Counted from the stretch's first letter, positions 54,083 through 63,590 are shown. The stretch: 64,000 nt of DNA from Microcella humidisoli (GCF_024362325.1 NZ_CP101497.1:2356001-2420000); one strand, 5' to 3'. Notes: a model not told the origin generated them from the letters alone. Numbers and translations are program-made.

Positions 54083-54679
54083 GTGCTCGAACTGCTCACC
54101 GGTACCGGGCTCGCCGTGGCCGCGGGCCTCAACGCCTATGTGCCGATGCTCGTCCTCGGGCTCGCCGGGCGGTTCCTCGACTTCGTGCAGCTTCCCGCCG
54201 CCTGGTCGTGGCTCGAGAACGAGTGGGTGCTCCTCATCCTCGGCGTGCTCCTCGTGATCGAGATCGTCGCCGACAAGATCCCCGCGGTCGACTCGATCAA
54301 CGACTGGATCCAGTCGATCATCCGCCCCGCCGCGGGCGGCATCGTGTTCGGCACCGGGGCGTCGACGCAGACCGCCGCGGTGACCGATCCGGCCGCCTTC
54401 TTCGAGTCGAGTGCGTGGGTGCCCGTCGTGACGGGCGTCGTCATCGCGCTCGTGGTGCACGGCGCGAAGATGTTCGTGCGCCCCGCAGCCAACGCGCTCA
54501 CGGCGGGCGCCGCGGCGCCCGTCCTCTCGACGGGCGAAGACATCGGCGCGGTCATGCTCAGCCTGTTCGCGATCCTCATCCCGATCCTCGTCGTCGTCGC
54601 GATCATCGGGCTCGTCGTGCTCGTCTTCTCCATCTTCCGTCGGCTGCGACGCCAGCGCCGCTCGGTCGCGCCCGCGTAG
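54083..54679 (+). CDS. DUF4126 family membrane protein
   Basis: A 198-residue protein with four to five hydrophobic segments, beginning LLTGTGLAVAAGLNAYVPMLVLGL and including GVLLVIEIVADKIPAVDSINDWIQ, the DUF4126 signature of an amphipathic loop, and VVTGVVIALVVHGAKMFVRP. Function is unknown. GTG 54083 follows GGAGGTCTCCC; TAGCAT near 54046 is a possible -10. It ends in a strong bidirectional terminator facing rpsA. Confidence 0.86.
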   Translation: MLELLTGTGLAVAAGLNAYVPMLVLGLAGRFLDFVQLPAAWSWLENEWVLLILGVLLVIEIVADKIPAVDSINDWIQSIIRPAAGGIVFGTGASTQTAAVTDPAAFFESSAWVPVVTGVVIALVVHGAKMFVRPAANALTAGAAAPVLSTGEDIGAVMLSLFAILIPILVVVAIIGLVVLVFSIFRRLRRQRRSVAPA

Positions 54680-54695
54680 CGCGCATCCCGAACGA

Positions 54696-54731
54696 CGAAC
54701 GGGCCGCCCCCTGGTGGGGGCGGCCCGTTCG
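54696..54731. terminator. Strong bidirectional terminator between DUF4126 gene and rpsA
   Basis: CGAACGGGCCGCCCCC (54696-54711), loop TGGT, GGGGGCGGCCCGTTCG (54716-54731): a perfect 16-base stem with short T runs on both sides. Confidence 0.9.
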
Positions 54732-54765
54732 TATCGGACGCTGATGACTCAGCGCGTCACGATGA

Positions 54766-56217
54766 TCAGCTGTTGCTCGAGAGCTTCTCGCGCAGGGCGG
54801 CGAGCGACTCGTCGTCGGCGAGGGTGCCACCGGCGCTCGCGTCGGACGAGAAGCTCGACCCGCCGGCGGCCGGCAGCTCGAGGGTCTCCTCGTCGACGAG
54901 GGCCGCGGCGACCTGCTTCTTGTGCGACTCCCAGCGAGCCTGGGCGGCAGCGTAGTCCTGCTCCCACTTGGCGCGCTGCTCGTCGAAGCCGTCCTTCCAC
55001 TCGCCCGACTCGGGGTCGAAGCCCTCGGGGTACTTGTAGTTGCCCGCCTCGTCGTACTCGGTCGGCATGCCGTAGACGGCCGGGTCGAACTCGGTGCCCT
55101 CGGGGTCGACGCCCTCGTTGGCCTGCTTGAGGCTCAGCGAGATGCGACGGCGCTCGAGGTCGATGTCGATGACCTTGACGAAGACCTCGTCACCGACCGA
55201 CACGATCTGCTCGGCGAGCTCGACGTGCTTGGCCGAGAGCTCCGAGATGTGCACGAGGCCCTCGATGCCGTCGGCGACGCGCACGAACGCACCGAAGGGA
55301 ACGAGCTTCGTGACCTTGCCCGGGGCGACCTGGCCGATCGCGTGGGTGCGGGCGAAGACCTGCCACGGGTCCTCCTGCGTCGCCTTGAGCGACAGCGACA
55401 CGCGCTCGCGCTCGAGGTCGACCTCGAGGATCTCGACCGTGACCTCCTGGCCCACCTCGACGACCTCGCTGGCGTGCTCGATGTGCTTCCAGCTGAGCTC
55501 GGAGACGTGGACGAGGCCGTCGACGCCGCCGAGGTCGACGAACGCGCCGAAGTTGACGATCGACGACACGACGCCCTTGCGCACCTGGCCCTTGGCGAGG
55601 TTGTTGAGGAACGTCGAGCGGCTCTCGGACTGCGTCTGCTCGAGCAGCGCGCGGCGCGAGAGCACCACGTTGTTGCGGTTCTTGTCGAGCTCGAGGATCT
55701 TCGCCTCGATCTCCTGACCCAGGTACGGGGTGAGGTCGCGCACGCGGCGCAGCTCGATGAGCGAGGCCGGGAGGAAGCCGCGGAGGCCGATGTCGACGAT
55801 CAGACCGCCCTTGACGACCTCGATGACGGTGCCGGTGACGACGCCGTCGGCGTCCTTGATCTTCTCGACATCGCCCCACGCACGCTCGTACTGAGCGCGC
55901 TTCTTGGAGAGGATCAGTCGGCCTTCCTTGTCCTCCTTCTGGAGAACGAGAGCCTCGACGGTGTCGCCGACGGCGACGACCTCTTCGGGGTTGACATCGT
56001 GCTTGATCGACAGCTCGCGCGAGGGGATGACGCCCTCGGTCTTGTAGCCGACGTCGAGGAGGACCTCGTCGCGGTCGATCTTGACGACGGTTCCTTCGAT
56101 GAGGTCGCCGTCGTTGAAGAACTTGAGGGTCAGTTCGACCGCGGCCAGGAAGTCTTCAGCAGAGCCGATGTCGTTGATGGCGATCTGCTTGGGGGCCTGG
56201 GTCGTTGCGGGGGTCAT
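54766..56217 (-). CDS. rpsA: 30S ribosomal protein S1
   Basis: mRNA-binding ribosomal protein. The 483-residue protein has four S1 repeats (about residues 37-105, 125-190, 210-280 and 297-365), visible in GTVVKIDRDEVLLDVGYKTEGVIP, GLIVDIGLRGFLPASL, NFGAFVDLGGVDGLVHVSELSW and PFGAFVRVADGIEGLVHISELS, and an acidic Glu/Ala/Ser-rich tail. Four repeats, rather than six, is the actinobacterial form. It is monocistronic here; no close -10 near ATG 56217 was recognised. Confidence 0.96.
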   Translation of the reverse strand: MTPATTQAPKQIAINDIGSAEDFLAAVELTLKFFNDGDLIEGTVVKIDRDEVLLDVGYKTEGVIPSRELSIKHDVNPEEVVAVGDTVEALVLQKEDKEGRLILSKKRAQYERAWGDVEKIKDADGVVTGTVIEVVKGGLIVDIGLRGFLPASLIELRRVRDLTPYLGQEIEAKILELDKNRNNVVLSRRALLEQTQSESRSTFLNNLAKGQVRKGVVSSIVNFGAFVDLGGVDGLVHVSELSWKHIEHASEVVEVGQEVTVEILEVDLERERVSLSLKATQEDPWQVFARTHAIGQVAPGKVTKLVPFGAFVRVADGIEGLVHISELSAKHVELAEQIVSVGDEVFVKVIDIDLERRRISLSLKQANEGVDPEGTEFDPAVYGMPTEYDEAGNYKYPEGFDPESGEWKDGFDEQRAKWEQDYAAAQARWESHKKQVAAALVDEETLELPAAGGSSFSSDASAGGTLADDESLAALREKLSSNS

Positions 56218-56367
56218 GTAGTGGGTGCTCCGATGCGGACAGGAATTAGGCCAGGACGACGCGATGCGGAGTGTCGCCCGGGCATGCGGACAGGATTGCC
56301 GTCAAATCGACGACTCTCCAGCTTATCCCGCGCGCCCGGGCGGCGGCAACACGACGCGGAGACGGCC

Positions 56368-58047
56368 TCAGCCCAGCAGAGCGCTGCGGAGCGTGTCGAG
56401 TCCGACACCGCCGAGGTCGAGCGCGTTCTTGTGGAAGACCTTGTTCGAGAACGACGCGCCCTCTTTGGCCTTGTAGGCGTCGCGGATCTGCTCCCAGATG
56501 CGCTGGCCGACCTTGTACGACGGCGCTTGGCCGGGCCAGCCGAGGTAGCGGTTGACCTCGAAGGTCACGAAGCCGTCGTTCATGTTGACGTTCTTGCGCA
56601 GGAACGCGAACGCGTCATCGCTCGTCCACACCGCCCCCGTCTCGGGGTGGATCTTGCCGAGGTGCACGCCGATGTCGAGCACGACGCGCGCCGCGCGCAT
56701 GCGCTGGCCGTCGAGCATTCCGAGGCGATCGGCCGGGTCGTCGAGGTAGCCGAGCTCTTCCATGAGCCGTTCGGCGTAGAGCGCCCAGCCCTCCGCGTGC
56801 CCGCTCGTGCCGGCCAGCAGGCGCCGCCACGAGTTGAGCTGCGCGCGGTTGTAGACGGCCTGACCGATCTGCAGGTGGTGGCCGGGAACGCCCTCGTGGT
56901 ACACCGTCGTCGTCTCGCGCCAAGTGTCGAACTCGTCGACACCCTCGGGGATGCTCCACCACATGCGGCCCGGTCGCGAGAAGTCGTCGGTCGGACCGGT
57001 GTAGTAGATCGCTCCCCCGGGCGTCGGTGCGATCATGCACTCGAGCTCCTTCACGGGCTCCGGGATCTCGAAGTGCGTGCGCGAGAGCTCGGCGATCGCC
57101 GTGTCGCTGAGGTTCTGCATCCAGGCCTTGAGGGCGTCGCGGCCGTGCAGCTTGCGCGCCGGATCCTTCTCGAGGTGCGCGATCGCCTCCTCGACGCTCG
57201 CCCCCGGCAGGATCTCGCCCGCGATGCGGGTCTGCTCCTCGACCATGCGGGCGAGCTCCTCGATGCCCCACTCGTAGGTCTCGTCGAGATCGATCGTGGC
57301 CCCGAGGAAGCGCCGCGACATGAGGCCGTAGAGCTCACGGCCGACGGCGTCGTGCTCGCGCGCGGCGGGCGCGAGCTCCGACTCCAGGAACGTCGCGAAC
57401 GCGCCGTAGGCGTCGGCGGCGGACTGCGCATTGCGGGTGAGGTCGTCATGCAGCGAACCGGGCAGCCCGGCGCTGTCGACCTGCGCGCCCAGCGCGAATT
57501 CGGGGAAGAAGCCGTCGGCCGCCGCGTTCCGTTTCGCCTGCTCGAGCACCTCGAGCACCTGCCGCCGCGCGGGGGTGTTGCCCGCAGCGATGCCCTCGCG
57601 CAGCGTCTCGGTGTACCCCTCGAGCGCGGTCGCGACGTTGCCCATCTTGCGGGCGATGATGCCCCAGTCCTCTTCCGTGGCGGTCGGCATGAGGTCGAAG
57701 ATCTCGCGGATGCCCTGCGCGGGCGAGGCGAGCACGTTGATGTCGCGCTGATCCCAGCCAGCCTCGGCGAGCTCGAGGTCGAGCCGCAGCTCTGCCGACA
57801 GATCGGTGATCGTGACGCGATCGGTGTCGTCGACCGGGGTCGCCGCCTCGAGCTGCGACAGCGCGGCGCGGGCGGCCTCCTCGTACCGGGCCCGTCCAGC
57901 GGGCGAGAAGTCCTGGTACTCGTCGAGCTTCCCTGCCGCGCCGATGTAGGTCGCGGTGTCGGGGCTCAACTCGACGAGCGTGGCGACCCACTGCTCGGCG
58001 ATGGCATCAACGGGAGTGGGCGTGCGGTCGGCTGCGCTGTCAGACAT
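56368..58047 (-). CDS. DUF885 family metalloprotein, predicted carboxypeptidase-like
   Basis: A 559-residue cytoplasmic protein of the DUF885 family, some members of which act as dipeptidyl/carboxypeptidase-like metallopeptidases. Seen are HEGVPGHHL at residues 384-392 (HExxxGHH-type metal site), EGWALYAERLMEELGY that follows it, and DDPADRLGML. ATG 58047 is seven bases after TAGGCT, predicting a leaderless mRNA. A longer minus-strand frame to 58260 overlaps polA and was not used. Substrate unknown. Confidence 0.9.
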   Translation of the reverse strand: MSDSAADRTPTPVDAIAEQWVATLVELSPDTATYIGAAGKLDEYQDFSPAGRARYEEAARAALSQLEAATPVDDTDRVTITDLSAELRLDLELAEAGWDQRDINVLASPAQGIREIFDLMPTATEEDWGIIARKMGNVATALEGYTETLREGIAAGNTPARRQVLEVLEQAKRNAAADGFFPEFALGAQVDSAGLPGSLHDDLTRNAQSAADAYGAFATFLESELAPAAREHDAVGRELYGLMSRRFLGATIDLDETYEWGIEELARMVEEQTRIAGEILPGASVEEAIAHLEKDPARKLHGRDALKAWMQNLSDTAIAELSRTHFEIPEPVKELECMIAPTPGGAIYYTGPTDDFSRPGRMWWSIPEGVDEFDTWRETTTVYHEGVPGHHLQIGQAVYNRAQLNSWRRLLAGTSGHAEGWALYAERLMEELGYLDDPADRLGMLDGQRMRAARVVLDIGVHLGKIHPETGAVWTSDDAFAFLRKNVNMNDGFVTFEVNRYLGWPGQAPSYKVGQRIWEQIRDAYKAKEGASFSNKVFHKNALDLGGVGLDTLRSALLG

Positions 58048-58054
58048 GCCGACG

Positions 58055-58060
58055 AGCCTA
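58055..58060 (-). promoter_or_regulatory. -10 element for the DUF885 gene (leaderless)
   Basis: TAGGCT on the minus strand ends seven bases before ATG 58047, overlapping the polA 3' end. Confidence 0.55.
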
Positions 58061-60712
58061 GTGCGCCGCCTCGTTCCAGTCGCGGCCCACGCCGACCTGC
58101 ACATCGAGCGGCACGGCAAGGTCAGCGGCCGAGCCCATGCGCGCGCGCACGATCTCCTCGAGCGCCTCTCGCTCGCCGGGGGCCACCTCGAAGACGAGCT
58201 CGTCGTGCACCTGCAGCAGCATGCGCGAGCGCAGGGCATCCTGCGCCATGTCGGCCGCAACCCCGTTCATGGCGATCTTCATGATGTCGGCCGCAGAGCC
58301 CTGGATCGGGGCGTTGAGGGCCTGGCGCTCGGCGTTCTCGCGCAGCACCCGGTTCGGGCTCTTGAGGTCGGGGAACGGCCGGCGGCGACCGAAGATCGTC
58401 TCGGTGTAGCCGTCGGCGCGCGCCTGCTCGACGACACTGCGCAGGTAGTCGCGCACCGCGCCGAACCGGGCGAAGTAGTCGGCCATCAGCTGCTTCGCCT
58501 CGCTCGTGTCGATGCGCAGCTGCTTGCTGAGACCGAATGCGCTGAGACCGTAGGCGAGCCCGTAGCTCATCGCCTTCACCTTCGTGCGCATGTCGCTCGT
58601 GACATCGGCGGGGTCGACCCCGAAGATGCGGGCGCCGACGAATCGGTGCAGGTCCTCCCCCGATCGGAACGCCTCGATGAGGCCCTCGTCGCCCGAGAGG
58701 TGCGCCATGATGCGCATCTCGATCTGCGAGTAGTCGGCAGTGAGCAGGCTCTCGAAGCCCTCGCCGGCCGTGAACGCGGCGCGGATGCGGTGCCCCACCT
58801 CGGTGCGCACGGGGATGTTCTGCAGGTTCGGGTCGGTCGAGGAGATGCGGCCCGTCGTCGTGCCCGTCTGATCGTAGGTCGTGTGGATGCGGCCGTCAGC
58901 GGCGATGGCCGTCGTCAGGGTCTCGACGATCTGTCGCAGCTTCGTGGCGTCGCGATGCTGCAGCAGCAGCCCAAGGAACGGGTGCGGATGCGCCTCCTGG
59001 AGATCGGCAAGCGCTGCCGCGTCGGTCGAGTAGCCCGTCTTCGTCGCGCGCGTCTTCGGCATGCCCAGCTCGTCGAAGAGCACCTCCTGCAGCTGCTTGG
59101 GCGAACCGAGGTTGACCTCGCGCCCGATTTCGGCGAAGGCCTCCTCGGCGAGCTGCGCGGTCGTCTCGCCGAGCTCGGTGTTGAGCGCGTCGAGTGCCGA
59201 GCGATCGACCGTGATGCCCGTCGCCTGCATGAGCGCGAGCACGGGAGCGCTCGGCAGATCGATCTCGGCGAGCACGCGCTCGCTCGTCGCGGGCAACGAG
59301 TTCCGCTGCTCGGCGACGAGCCGGTGCAGGAACCACGCGACCGTCGCGGGGCTGATGCTCTCGGTGTCGGGCACGAGCTGGTTCGGGTCGGCCTGCGGCA
59401 TCGCTTCGCCGAGCACGTCGTGCACGAGGTCGGCGAGGTCGTAGGACTTCGCGCCCGGGCGCTCGAGCCACGCCGCGAGGCGGGAATCCCAGACCACCCC
59501 GGCGAGAGCGATGTCGAGGCCCGCGAGCACGCCGGAGGCCGCCTTGGCATCGGCGAGCAGCTTGGGGGCGTCGCTCGACAGCCAGGCCTCGAGCGCGGCG
59601 TAGTCGGGGCGGTGCGCGGCCCAGTTGACCTGCACCGTCTCGGTCGCGGTCGCGAGCCCCAAGGCGGCGAGCTGGCCGTGCGGAGCATCCACGATGACCG
59701 CCACCTCGGCCCCGGCCGTCGAGGCGAGCCACAGGGCGAGCTCTTCATCGACGAGCGTGCGCACCGTCGGCAGGTCGGTGCGCGGGGCGGCCTCGTCGGC
59801 CGTGCCCATGTCGGCGCCCTCGGCCTCGGCGATCTTCAGCACGCGCTCGGTGAGCGAACGGAACTGCAGACGCTCGAACACCTGCTTGACCGCGGGCACG
59901 TCCATGGGCCGGCGATCGAGGTCGTGGGCGCGCACCGGCAGCTCGAGGTCGGTGACGAGCCGGTTGAGGCGACGGTTGCGCTCGGCGCGCTCGCGCTGCT
60001 CGCGGAGGTTCGCGCCGACCACACCGCCGATCTCGTCGATGTGCTCCCAGATGCCGTCGAGCGAGCCGTACTGCGTGATCCACTTGACCGCGGTCTTCTC
60101 GCCGACCTTGTCGATGCCGGGTAGGTTGTCGCTCGTCTCGCCGACGAGCGCCGCGATCTCGGGGTACTGCTCGGGATTGATGCCGTAGCGCTCGCGCACG
60201 GCGTCGGGGTCGTACCGCTTGAGCTCGGAGACCCCGCGCGCGTTGGGGTACAGCAGGGTGACGTCGTCGGTGACGAGCTGGATCGTGTCGCGATCGCCCG
60301 AGACCACGAGCACCCGGAAGCCCTCCGCCGCCGCCTGGGTGGCGAGGGTCGCGAGGATATCGTCGGCCTCGTAGTCCTCTTTCGTGATCGTGGGGATGCT
60401 CATGGCCGCGAGAGCCTCCTGCAGCAGCGGCACCTGCCCCATGAACTCGGGCGGCGTCTCGCCCCGCGTGCCCTTGTACTCGGGGTACTCGCGCGTGCGG
60501 AAGGAGAACCGCGAGATGTCGAAGGCGACTCCGACGTGGGTGGGCTTCTCTTTCGCGAGCAGGCTCAGGAACATCGACAGGAATCCGTGGATCGCGTTCG
60601 TGTGCTGCCCGTCGCGCGTGACGAAGCTGTCGACCGGCAGGGCGTAGAACGCCCGGAATGCCAGCGAGTGGCCGTCGATGAGCAGAAGGGTAGGCTTTGC
60701 GGAGTCCGTCAC
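58058..60712 (-). CDS. polA: DNA polymerase I
   Basis: Repair and Okazaki-fragment polymerase. The 884-residue protein has a 5' nuclease domain (about 1-300: LLIDGHSLAFRAFYALP, EADDILATLA, VSGDRDTIQLV, GVGEKTA-like GIDKVGEKTA), a middle domain with weak 3'-5' exonuclease motifs and probably no proofreading, and the polymerase domain (about 490-884: DYSQIEMRIMAHLSGD, RTKVKAMSYGLAYGLSAFGL, LLQVHDELVFEV). GTG 60712 is six bases after TAGGCT. The DUF885 gene follows ten bases after its stop. Confidence 0.97.
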   Translation of the reverse strand: MTDSAKPTLLLIDGHSLAFRAFYALPVDSFVTRDGQHTNAIHGFLSMFLSLLAKEKPTHVGVAFDISRFSFRTREYPEYKGTRGETPPEFMGQVPLLQEALAAMSIPTITKEDYEADDILATLATQAAAEGFRVLVVSGDRDTIQLVTDDVTLLYPNARGVSELKRYDPDAVRERYGINPEQYPEIAALVGETSDNLPGIDKVGEKTAVKWITQYGSLDGIWEHIDEIGGVVGANLREQRERAERNRRLNRLVTDLELPVRAHDLDRRPMDVPAVKQVFERLQFRSLTERVLKIAEAEGADMGTADEAAPRTDLPTVRTLVDEELALWLASTAGAEVAVIVDAPHGQLAALGLATATETVQVNWAAHRPDYAALEAWLSSDAPKLLADAKAASGVLAGLDIALAGVVWDSRLAAWLERPGAKSYDLADLVHDVLGEAMPQADPNQLVPDTESISPATVAWFLHRLVAEQRNSLPATSERVLAEIDLPSAPVLALMQATGITVDRSALDALNTELGETTAQLAEEAFAEIGREVNLGSPKQLQEVLFDELGMPKTRATKTGYSTDAAALADLQEAHPHPFLGLLLQHRDATKLRQIVETLTTAIAADGRIHTTYDQTGTTTGRISSTDPNLQNIPVRTEVGHRIRAAFTAGEGFESLLTADYSQIEMRIMAHLSGDEGLIEAFRSGEDLHRFVGARIFGVDPADVTSDMRTKVKAMSYGLAYGLSAFGLSKQLRIDTSEAKQLMADYFARFGAVRDYLRSVVEQARADGYTETIFGRRRPFPDLKSPNRVLRENAERQALNAPIQGSAADIMKIAMNGVAADMAQDALRSRMLLQVHDELVFEVAPGEREALEEIVRARMGSAADLAVPLDVQVGVGRDWNEAAH

Positions 60713-60718
60713 GGGGCC

Positions 60719-60724
60719 AGCCTA
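60719..60724 (-). promoter_or_regulatory. -10 element for leaderless polA
   Basis: TAGGCT on the minus strand ends six bases before GTG 60712. Confidence 0.6.
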
Positions 60725-60780
60725 GCGAGGCGCCCCGACCCGCTCCCGGGCGCAGCCCGCCCGGCCCCGCCGAGGATGCC

Positions 60781-61206
60781 ATGACCCTGCTGCCCCCCGA
60801 CCTCGATCCCGAGCTCGTCGATCGTCTCGTCGGCACCGGCGGTGGTGCCCTGTGCCGGAAGATGGGAATCGAGTTCCTCGAGCTCTCGGCCGAGCGCTCG
60901 GTCGCCACCATGCCCGTGGAGGGCAACACGCAGGTCATCGGCCTGCTGCACGGCGGCGCGCACGTCGTGCTCGGTGAGAGCCTGGGGTCGATCTCGGCGG
61001 CGATCCACGCAGGGCCCGGCCGCTACGCGGTCGGCATCGAGATCAACGCGACGCACAGCCGCTCGATCACCGAGGGCATCGTCACGGGAACGTGCACGGC
61101 GCTCGTTCTCGGGCGCACGCTCGCGACCCATGAGATCGTCATGACCGACGAGGCCGGCCGCCGGCTCTCGACCGTCCGCATGACGAACATGCTGCGCGAC
61201 CGCTGA
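60781..61206 (+). CDS. PaaI-family hotdog thioesterase
   Basis: A 141-residue acyl-CoA thioesterase-like protein. The hotdog core has MPVEGNTQVIGLLHGGAHVVLGESLGS (the HGG...E active-site pattern, here residues about 46-72) and GIEINATHSRSITEGIVTG. The substrate (hydroxyphenylacetyl-CoA, short acyl-CoA, or a menaquinone intermediate such as 1,4-dihydroxy-2-naphthoyl-CoA) is not readable. ATG 60781 is chosen as the family-typical N-terminus; a longer reading from 60697 overlaps the divergent polA start. Confidence 0.88.
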   Translation: MTLLPPDLDPELVDRLVGTGGGALCRKMGIEFLELSAERSVATMPVEGNTQVIGLLHGGAHVVLGESLGSISAAIHAGPGRYAVGIEINATHSRSITEGIVTGTCTALVLGRTLATHEIVMTDEAGRRLSTVRMTNMLRDR

Positions 61207-61228
61207 CGAGGTCGCGGGATGCGCGGGG

Positions 61229-61885
61229 CTACTCCCCTGCGTCGCCCGCCTCAGCGGCGTCGGACGGCGCCTTCTTCGGCGCGTCCTTCTTGGAGCCGAG
61301 CTGGTCGATGATCGCCTGCGCCACGGCCTGCATGGTCGTGCGGCGGTCCATCGACGCCTTCTGGATCCACCGGAAGGCCTCCGGCTCGGTCAGCCCCATG
61401 CGCTCGTTGAGCAGCCCCTTCGCCCGGTCGACGAGCTTGCGGGTCTCGAAGCGCTCGACGAGGTCGGCGACCTCGGCCTCGAGGGTCAGGATCTGCTGGT
61501 AGCGGCTGAGCGCCACCTCGATCGCGGGCAGCAGGTCGTTCGGGGTGAACGGCTTGACGACGTAGGCGAGCGCTCCGGCCTCGACCGCCTGCTCGACGAG
61601 TTCCTTCTGGCTGAAGGCCGTCAGCAGTACGACGGGGGCGATGTGGTTCTCGCTGAGCCGCTTGGCGGCCTCGATGCCGTCGAGCTGGGGCATGCGGATG
61701 TCCATGATGACGAGGTCGGGCCGAAGCTCGGTCGCGAGGGCGACCGCGGTCTCGCCGTCGCCGGCCTCGCCGACCACATCGAAACCGTTGTCGCGCAGGA
61801 TCTCGACAATGTCCATGCGGATGAGGGACTCGTCCTCGGCGACGACGACACGGCGGGGGGCGGCAGTCTGATCCTGGTCACTCAC
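61229..61885 (-). CDS. pdtaR: ANTAR-domain response regulator, PdtaR type
   Basis: Response regulator whose output domain binds RNA (antitermination). The 218-residue protein has a receiver domain with acidic pair Glu17-Asp18, phospho-acceptor Asp62 in VIMDIRMP and Lys in VVKPFTPNDL, then a C-terminal ANTAR domain (RKLVDRAKGLLNERMGLTEPEAFRWIQKASMD, in pieces, positions about 150-190) and a Lys/Ala/Asp-rich tail (KKDAPKKAPSDAAEAGDAGE). Like mycobacterial PdtaR it lies near pyk and polA; the partner kinase PdtaS is not in the window. GTG 61885 is seven bases after TAGGCT. Confidence 0.92.
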   Translation of the reverse strand: MSDQDQTAAPRRVVVAEDESLIRMDIVEILRDNGFDVVGEAGDGETAVALATELRPDLVIMDIRMPQLDGIEAAKRLSENHIAPVVLLTAFSQKELVEQAVEAGALAYVVKPFTPNDLLPAIEVALSRYQQILTLEAEVADLVERFETRKLVDRAKGLLNERMGLTEPEAFRWIQKASMDRRTTMQAVAQAIIDQLGSKKDAPKKAPSDAAEAGDAGE

Positions 61886-61892
61886 GCGTCAG

Positions 61893-61898
61893 AGCCTA
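61893..61898 (-). promoter_or_regulatory. -10 element for leaderless pdtaR
   Basis: TAGGCT on the minus strand ends seven bases before GTG 61885. Confidence 0.55.
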
Positions 61899-61934
61899 CG
61901 GTATCGTCGAGGCCCGAGGGTCGAGATGGCCCGA

Positions 61935-62017
61935 GCCGGCTTGGCGGAATGGTAGACGCGGCGCACTCAAAATGCGTTGTCCGAGAGGACGTGTGGGTTC
62001 GAGCCCCACAGCCGGTA
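61935..62017 (+). tRNA. tRNA-Leu (anticodon CAA)
   Basis: An 83-base class II tRNA. The acceptor GCCGGCT (61935-61941) pairs with AGCCGGT (62010-62016), with one G-U at the end; then come the D arm GCGGAATGGTAGACGC, the anticodon arm GCGCA-CTCAAAA-TGCGT with CAA at positions 34-36, a variable arm TTGTCCGAGAGGAC and the T arm GTGGGTTCGAGCCCCAC. The 3' CCA is not encoded. It reads UUG leucine codons. A strong terminator follows 12 bases later. Confidence 0.95.
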
Positions 62018-62028
62018 CCGCAGAGATG

Positions 62029-62062
62029 CGAAAGGCCGCGCCCCTCAGGGCGCGGCCTTTCG
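62029..62062. terminator. Terminator between tRNA-Leu and pyk
   Basis: CGAAAGGCCGCGCCC (62029-62043), loop CTCA, GGGCGCGGCCTTTCG (62048-62062): a perfect 15-base stem with AAA/TTT on both sides, usable by both converging units. Confidence 0.9.
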
Positions 62063-62073
62063 TGCAACCGGCG

Positions 62074-63531
62074 TCAGTCGGCGTGGTCGCCGCTCTCCCA
62101 GACGGGTGCGGCGGCGTTGATGGCATCGCCGACGACGTGCACGCGCAGGTCGTTCGTCGACCCGGAGATTCCGGGAGGCGAGCCGGAGATGACGACGACC
62201 TTGTCGCCGACATCGGCCAGGCCCTCGCGCAGCAGCACCTCATCGACCTGGCGGTACATGGCGTCGGTGTGCGTCACGCGGTCGACGAGGAAGGTCTCGA
62301 TGCCCCACGTGAGCGACATGCGACGCTGGATGGACTCGAGCGGCGTGAAGGCCTTCATGGGCACGCGGAAGCGCAGGCGAGACATGCGGCGCGCCGAGTC
62401 ACCCGACTCGGTGAACACGCACACGTACTTGGCCTCGACGAAGTCGGCGACCTCGGCGGCGGCGAGCGTGATCGCTCCGCCCTGGGTGCGCGGCTTCGTG
62501 CCGAGCGGCGGAATGCGCTCGAGGCCGTGCTCCTCAGTCGACGCGACGATGCGAGCCATGGTCGAGACGGTGATGACGGGGAACTCGCCCACGCTCGTCT
62601 CGCCGCTCAACATCACGGCGTCAGCACCATCGAGCACCGCGTTCGCGACATCCGAGGTCTCGGCGCGCGTCGGAATCGGATTGCTGATCATCGACTCGAG
62701 CATCTGCGTGGCCACGATGACGGGCTTCGCCATACGGCGGGCGAGCTCGACCGCGCGCTTCTGCACGATGGGCACCGCTTCGAGGGGCAGCTCGACACCG
62801 AGGTCGCCGCGCGCGACCATGATGCCGTCGAAGGCTTCGATGATCTCTTCGAGAGCATCCACCGCCTGAGGCTTCTCGATCTTCGCGATGACCGGAATCG
62901 TGCGGCCTTCCTCGCGCATGATCTGGTGCACGCGGTTGACATCGGAGGCGTTGCGCACGAACGAGAGTGCGATGTAGTCGGCTCCGAGCTTCAGGCCCCA
63001 GCGCAGGTCGTCCTCATCCTTCTCGGAGAGGGCGGGAACGTTGACCGCGACCCCGGGCAGGTTGATGCCCTTGTTGTTCGAGACGGGTCCGGCGACGACG
63101 ACCTCGGTACGCACGCGGATGCCGTCGGTGTCGAGAACGCGCACCTTGACCTTGCCGTCATCGATGAGCAGGAAGTCGCCCGGGTTGACGTCCGCAGGCA
63201 GACCCTTGAAGGTCGTGCTGCAGATCTCTTTCGTGCCGAGGATGTCTTCGGTGGTGATCGTGAAGATGTCGCCTTCGGCGAGCTCGTGAGGCCCGTTCTC
63301 GAACTTGCCGAGGCGGATCTTCGGGCCCTGCAGGTCGACGAGCACCGCCACCGCGCTGCCCGCGTCGGCCGCGGCCTTTCGCACGTTGCGGTAGACCTCC
63401 TCGTGCACCTCGTAGGTGCCGTGGCTCAGGTTCATGCGGGCGACGTTGACGCCGGCCTCGATGATGGCCCGGATGTTCTCGTAGCTGGATGTCGCCGGCC
63501 CGAGGGTGGCGACGATCTTTGCGCGTCTCAT
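62074..63531 (-). CDS. pyk: Pyruvate kinase
   Basis: Makes pyruvate and ATP from phosphoenolpyruvate. The 485-residue protein has MRRAKIVATLGPAT, NLSHGTYEVHEEVYRNV, DLQGPKIRLGKFENG, IAKIEKPQAVDALEEI, MVARGDLGVELP, and a C-terminal allosteric domain. ATG 63531 follows GAAGGACACC. The leader has CACC-type repeats, like those upstream of gap, tal and the sugar-binding protein. gltD lies just upstream on the same strand. Confidence 0.97.
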   Translation of the reverse strand: MRRAKIVATLGPATSSYENIRAIIEAGVNVARMNLSHGTYEVHEEVYRNVRKAAADAGSAVAVLVDLQGPKIRLGKFENGPHELAEGDIFTITTEDILGTKEICSTTFKGLPADVNPGDFLLIDDGKVKVRVLDTDGIRVRTEVVVAGPVSNNKGINLPGVAVNVPALSEKDEDDLRWGLKLGADYIALSFVRNASDVNRVHQIMREEGRTIPVIAKIEKPQAVDALEEIIEAFDGIMVARGDLGVELPLEAVPIVQKRAVELARRMAKPVIVATQMLESMISNPIPTRAETSDVANAVLDGADAVMLSGETSVGEFPVITVSTMARIVASTEEHGLERIPPLGTKPRTQGGAITLAAAEVADFVEAKYVCVFTESGDSARRMSRLRFRVPMKAFTPLESIQRRMSLTWGIETFLVDRVTHTDAMYRQVDEVLLREGLADVGDKVVVISGSPPGISGSTNDLRVHVVGDAINAAAPVWESGDHAD

Positions 63532-63590
63532 GGTGTCCTTCAGTGGGGTGGTGGTGGTAGGGGTGGTGCTGATGGTGCGACCCTGCGCGC

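Noticed and set aside
54922..58284. Very long plus-strand open frame (about 1,120 codons) across rpsA and the DUF885 gene
   Set aside because: It is antisense to two well-supported genes, has Arg/Glu/Val-rich composition typical of GC-rich shadow frames, and shows no domain or ribosome binding site.
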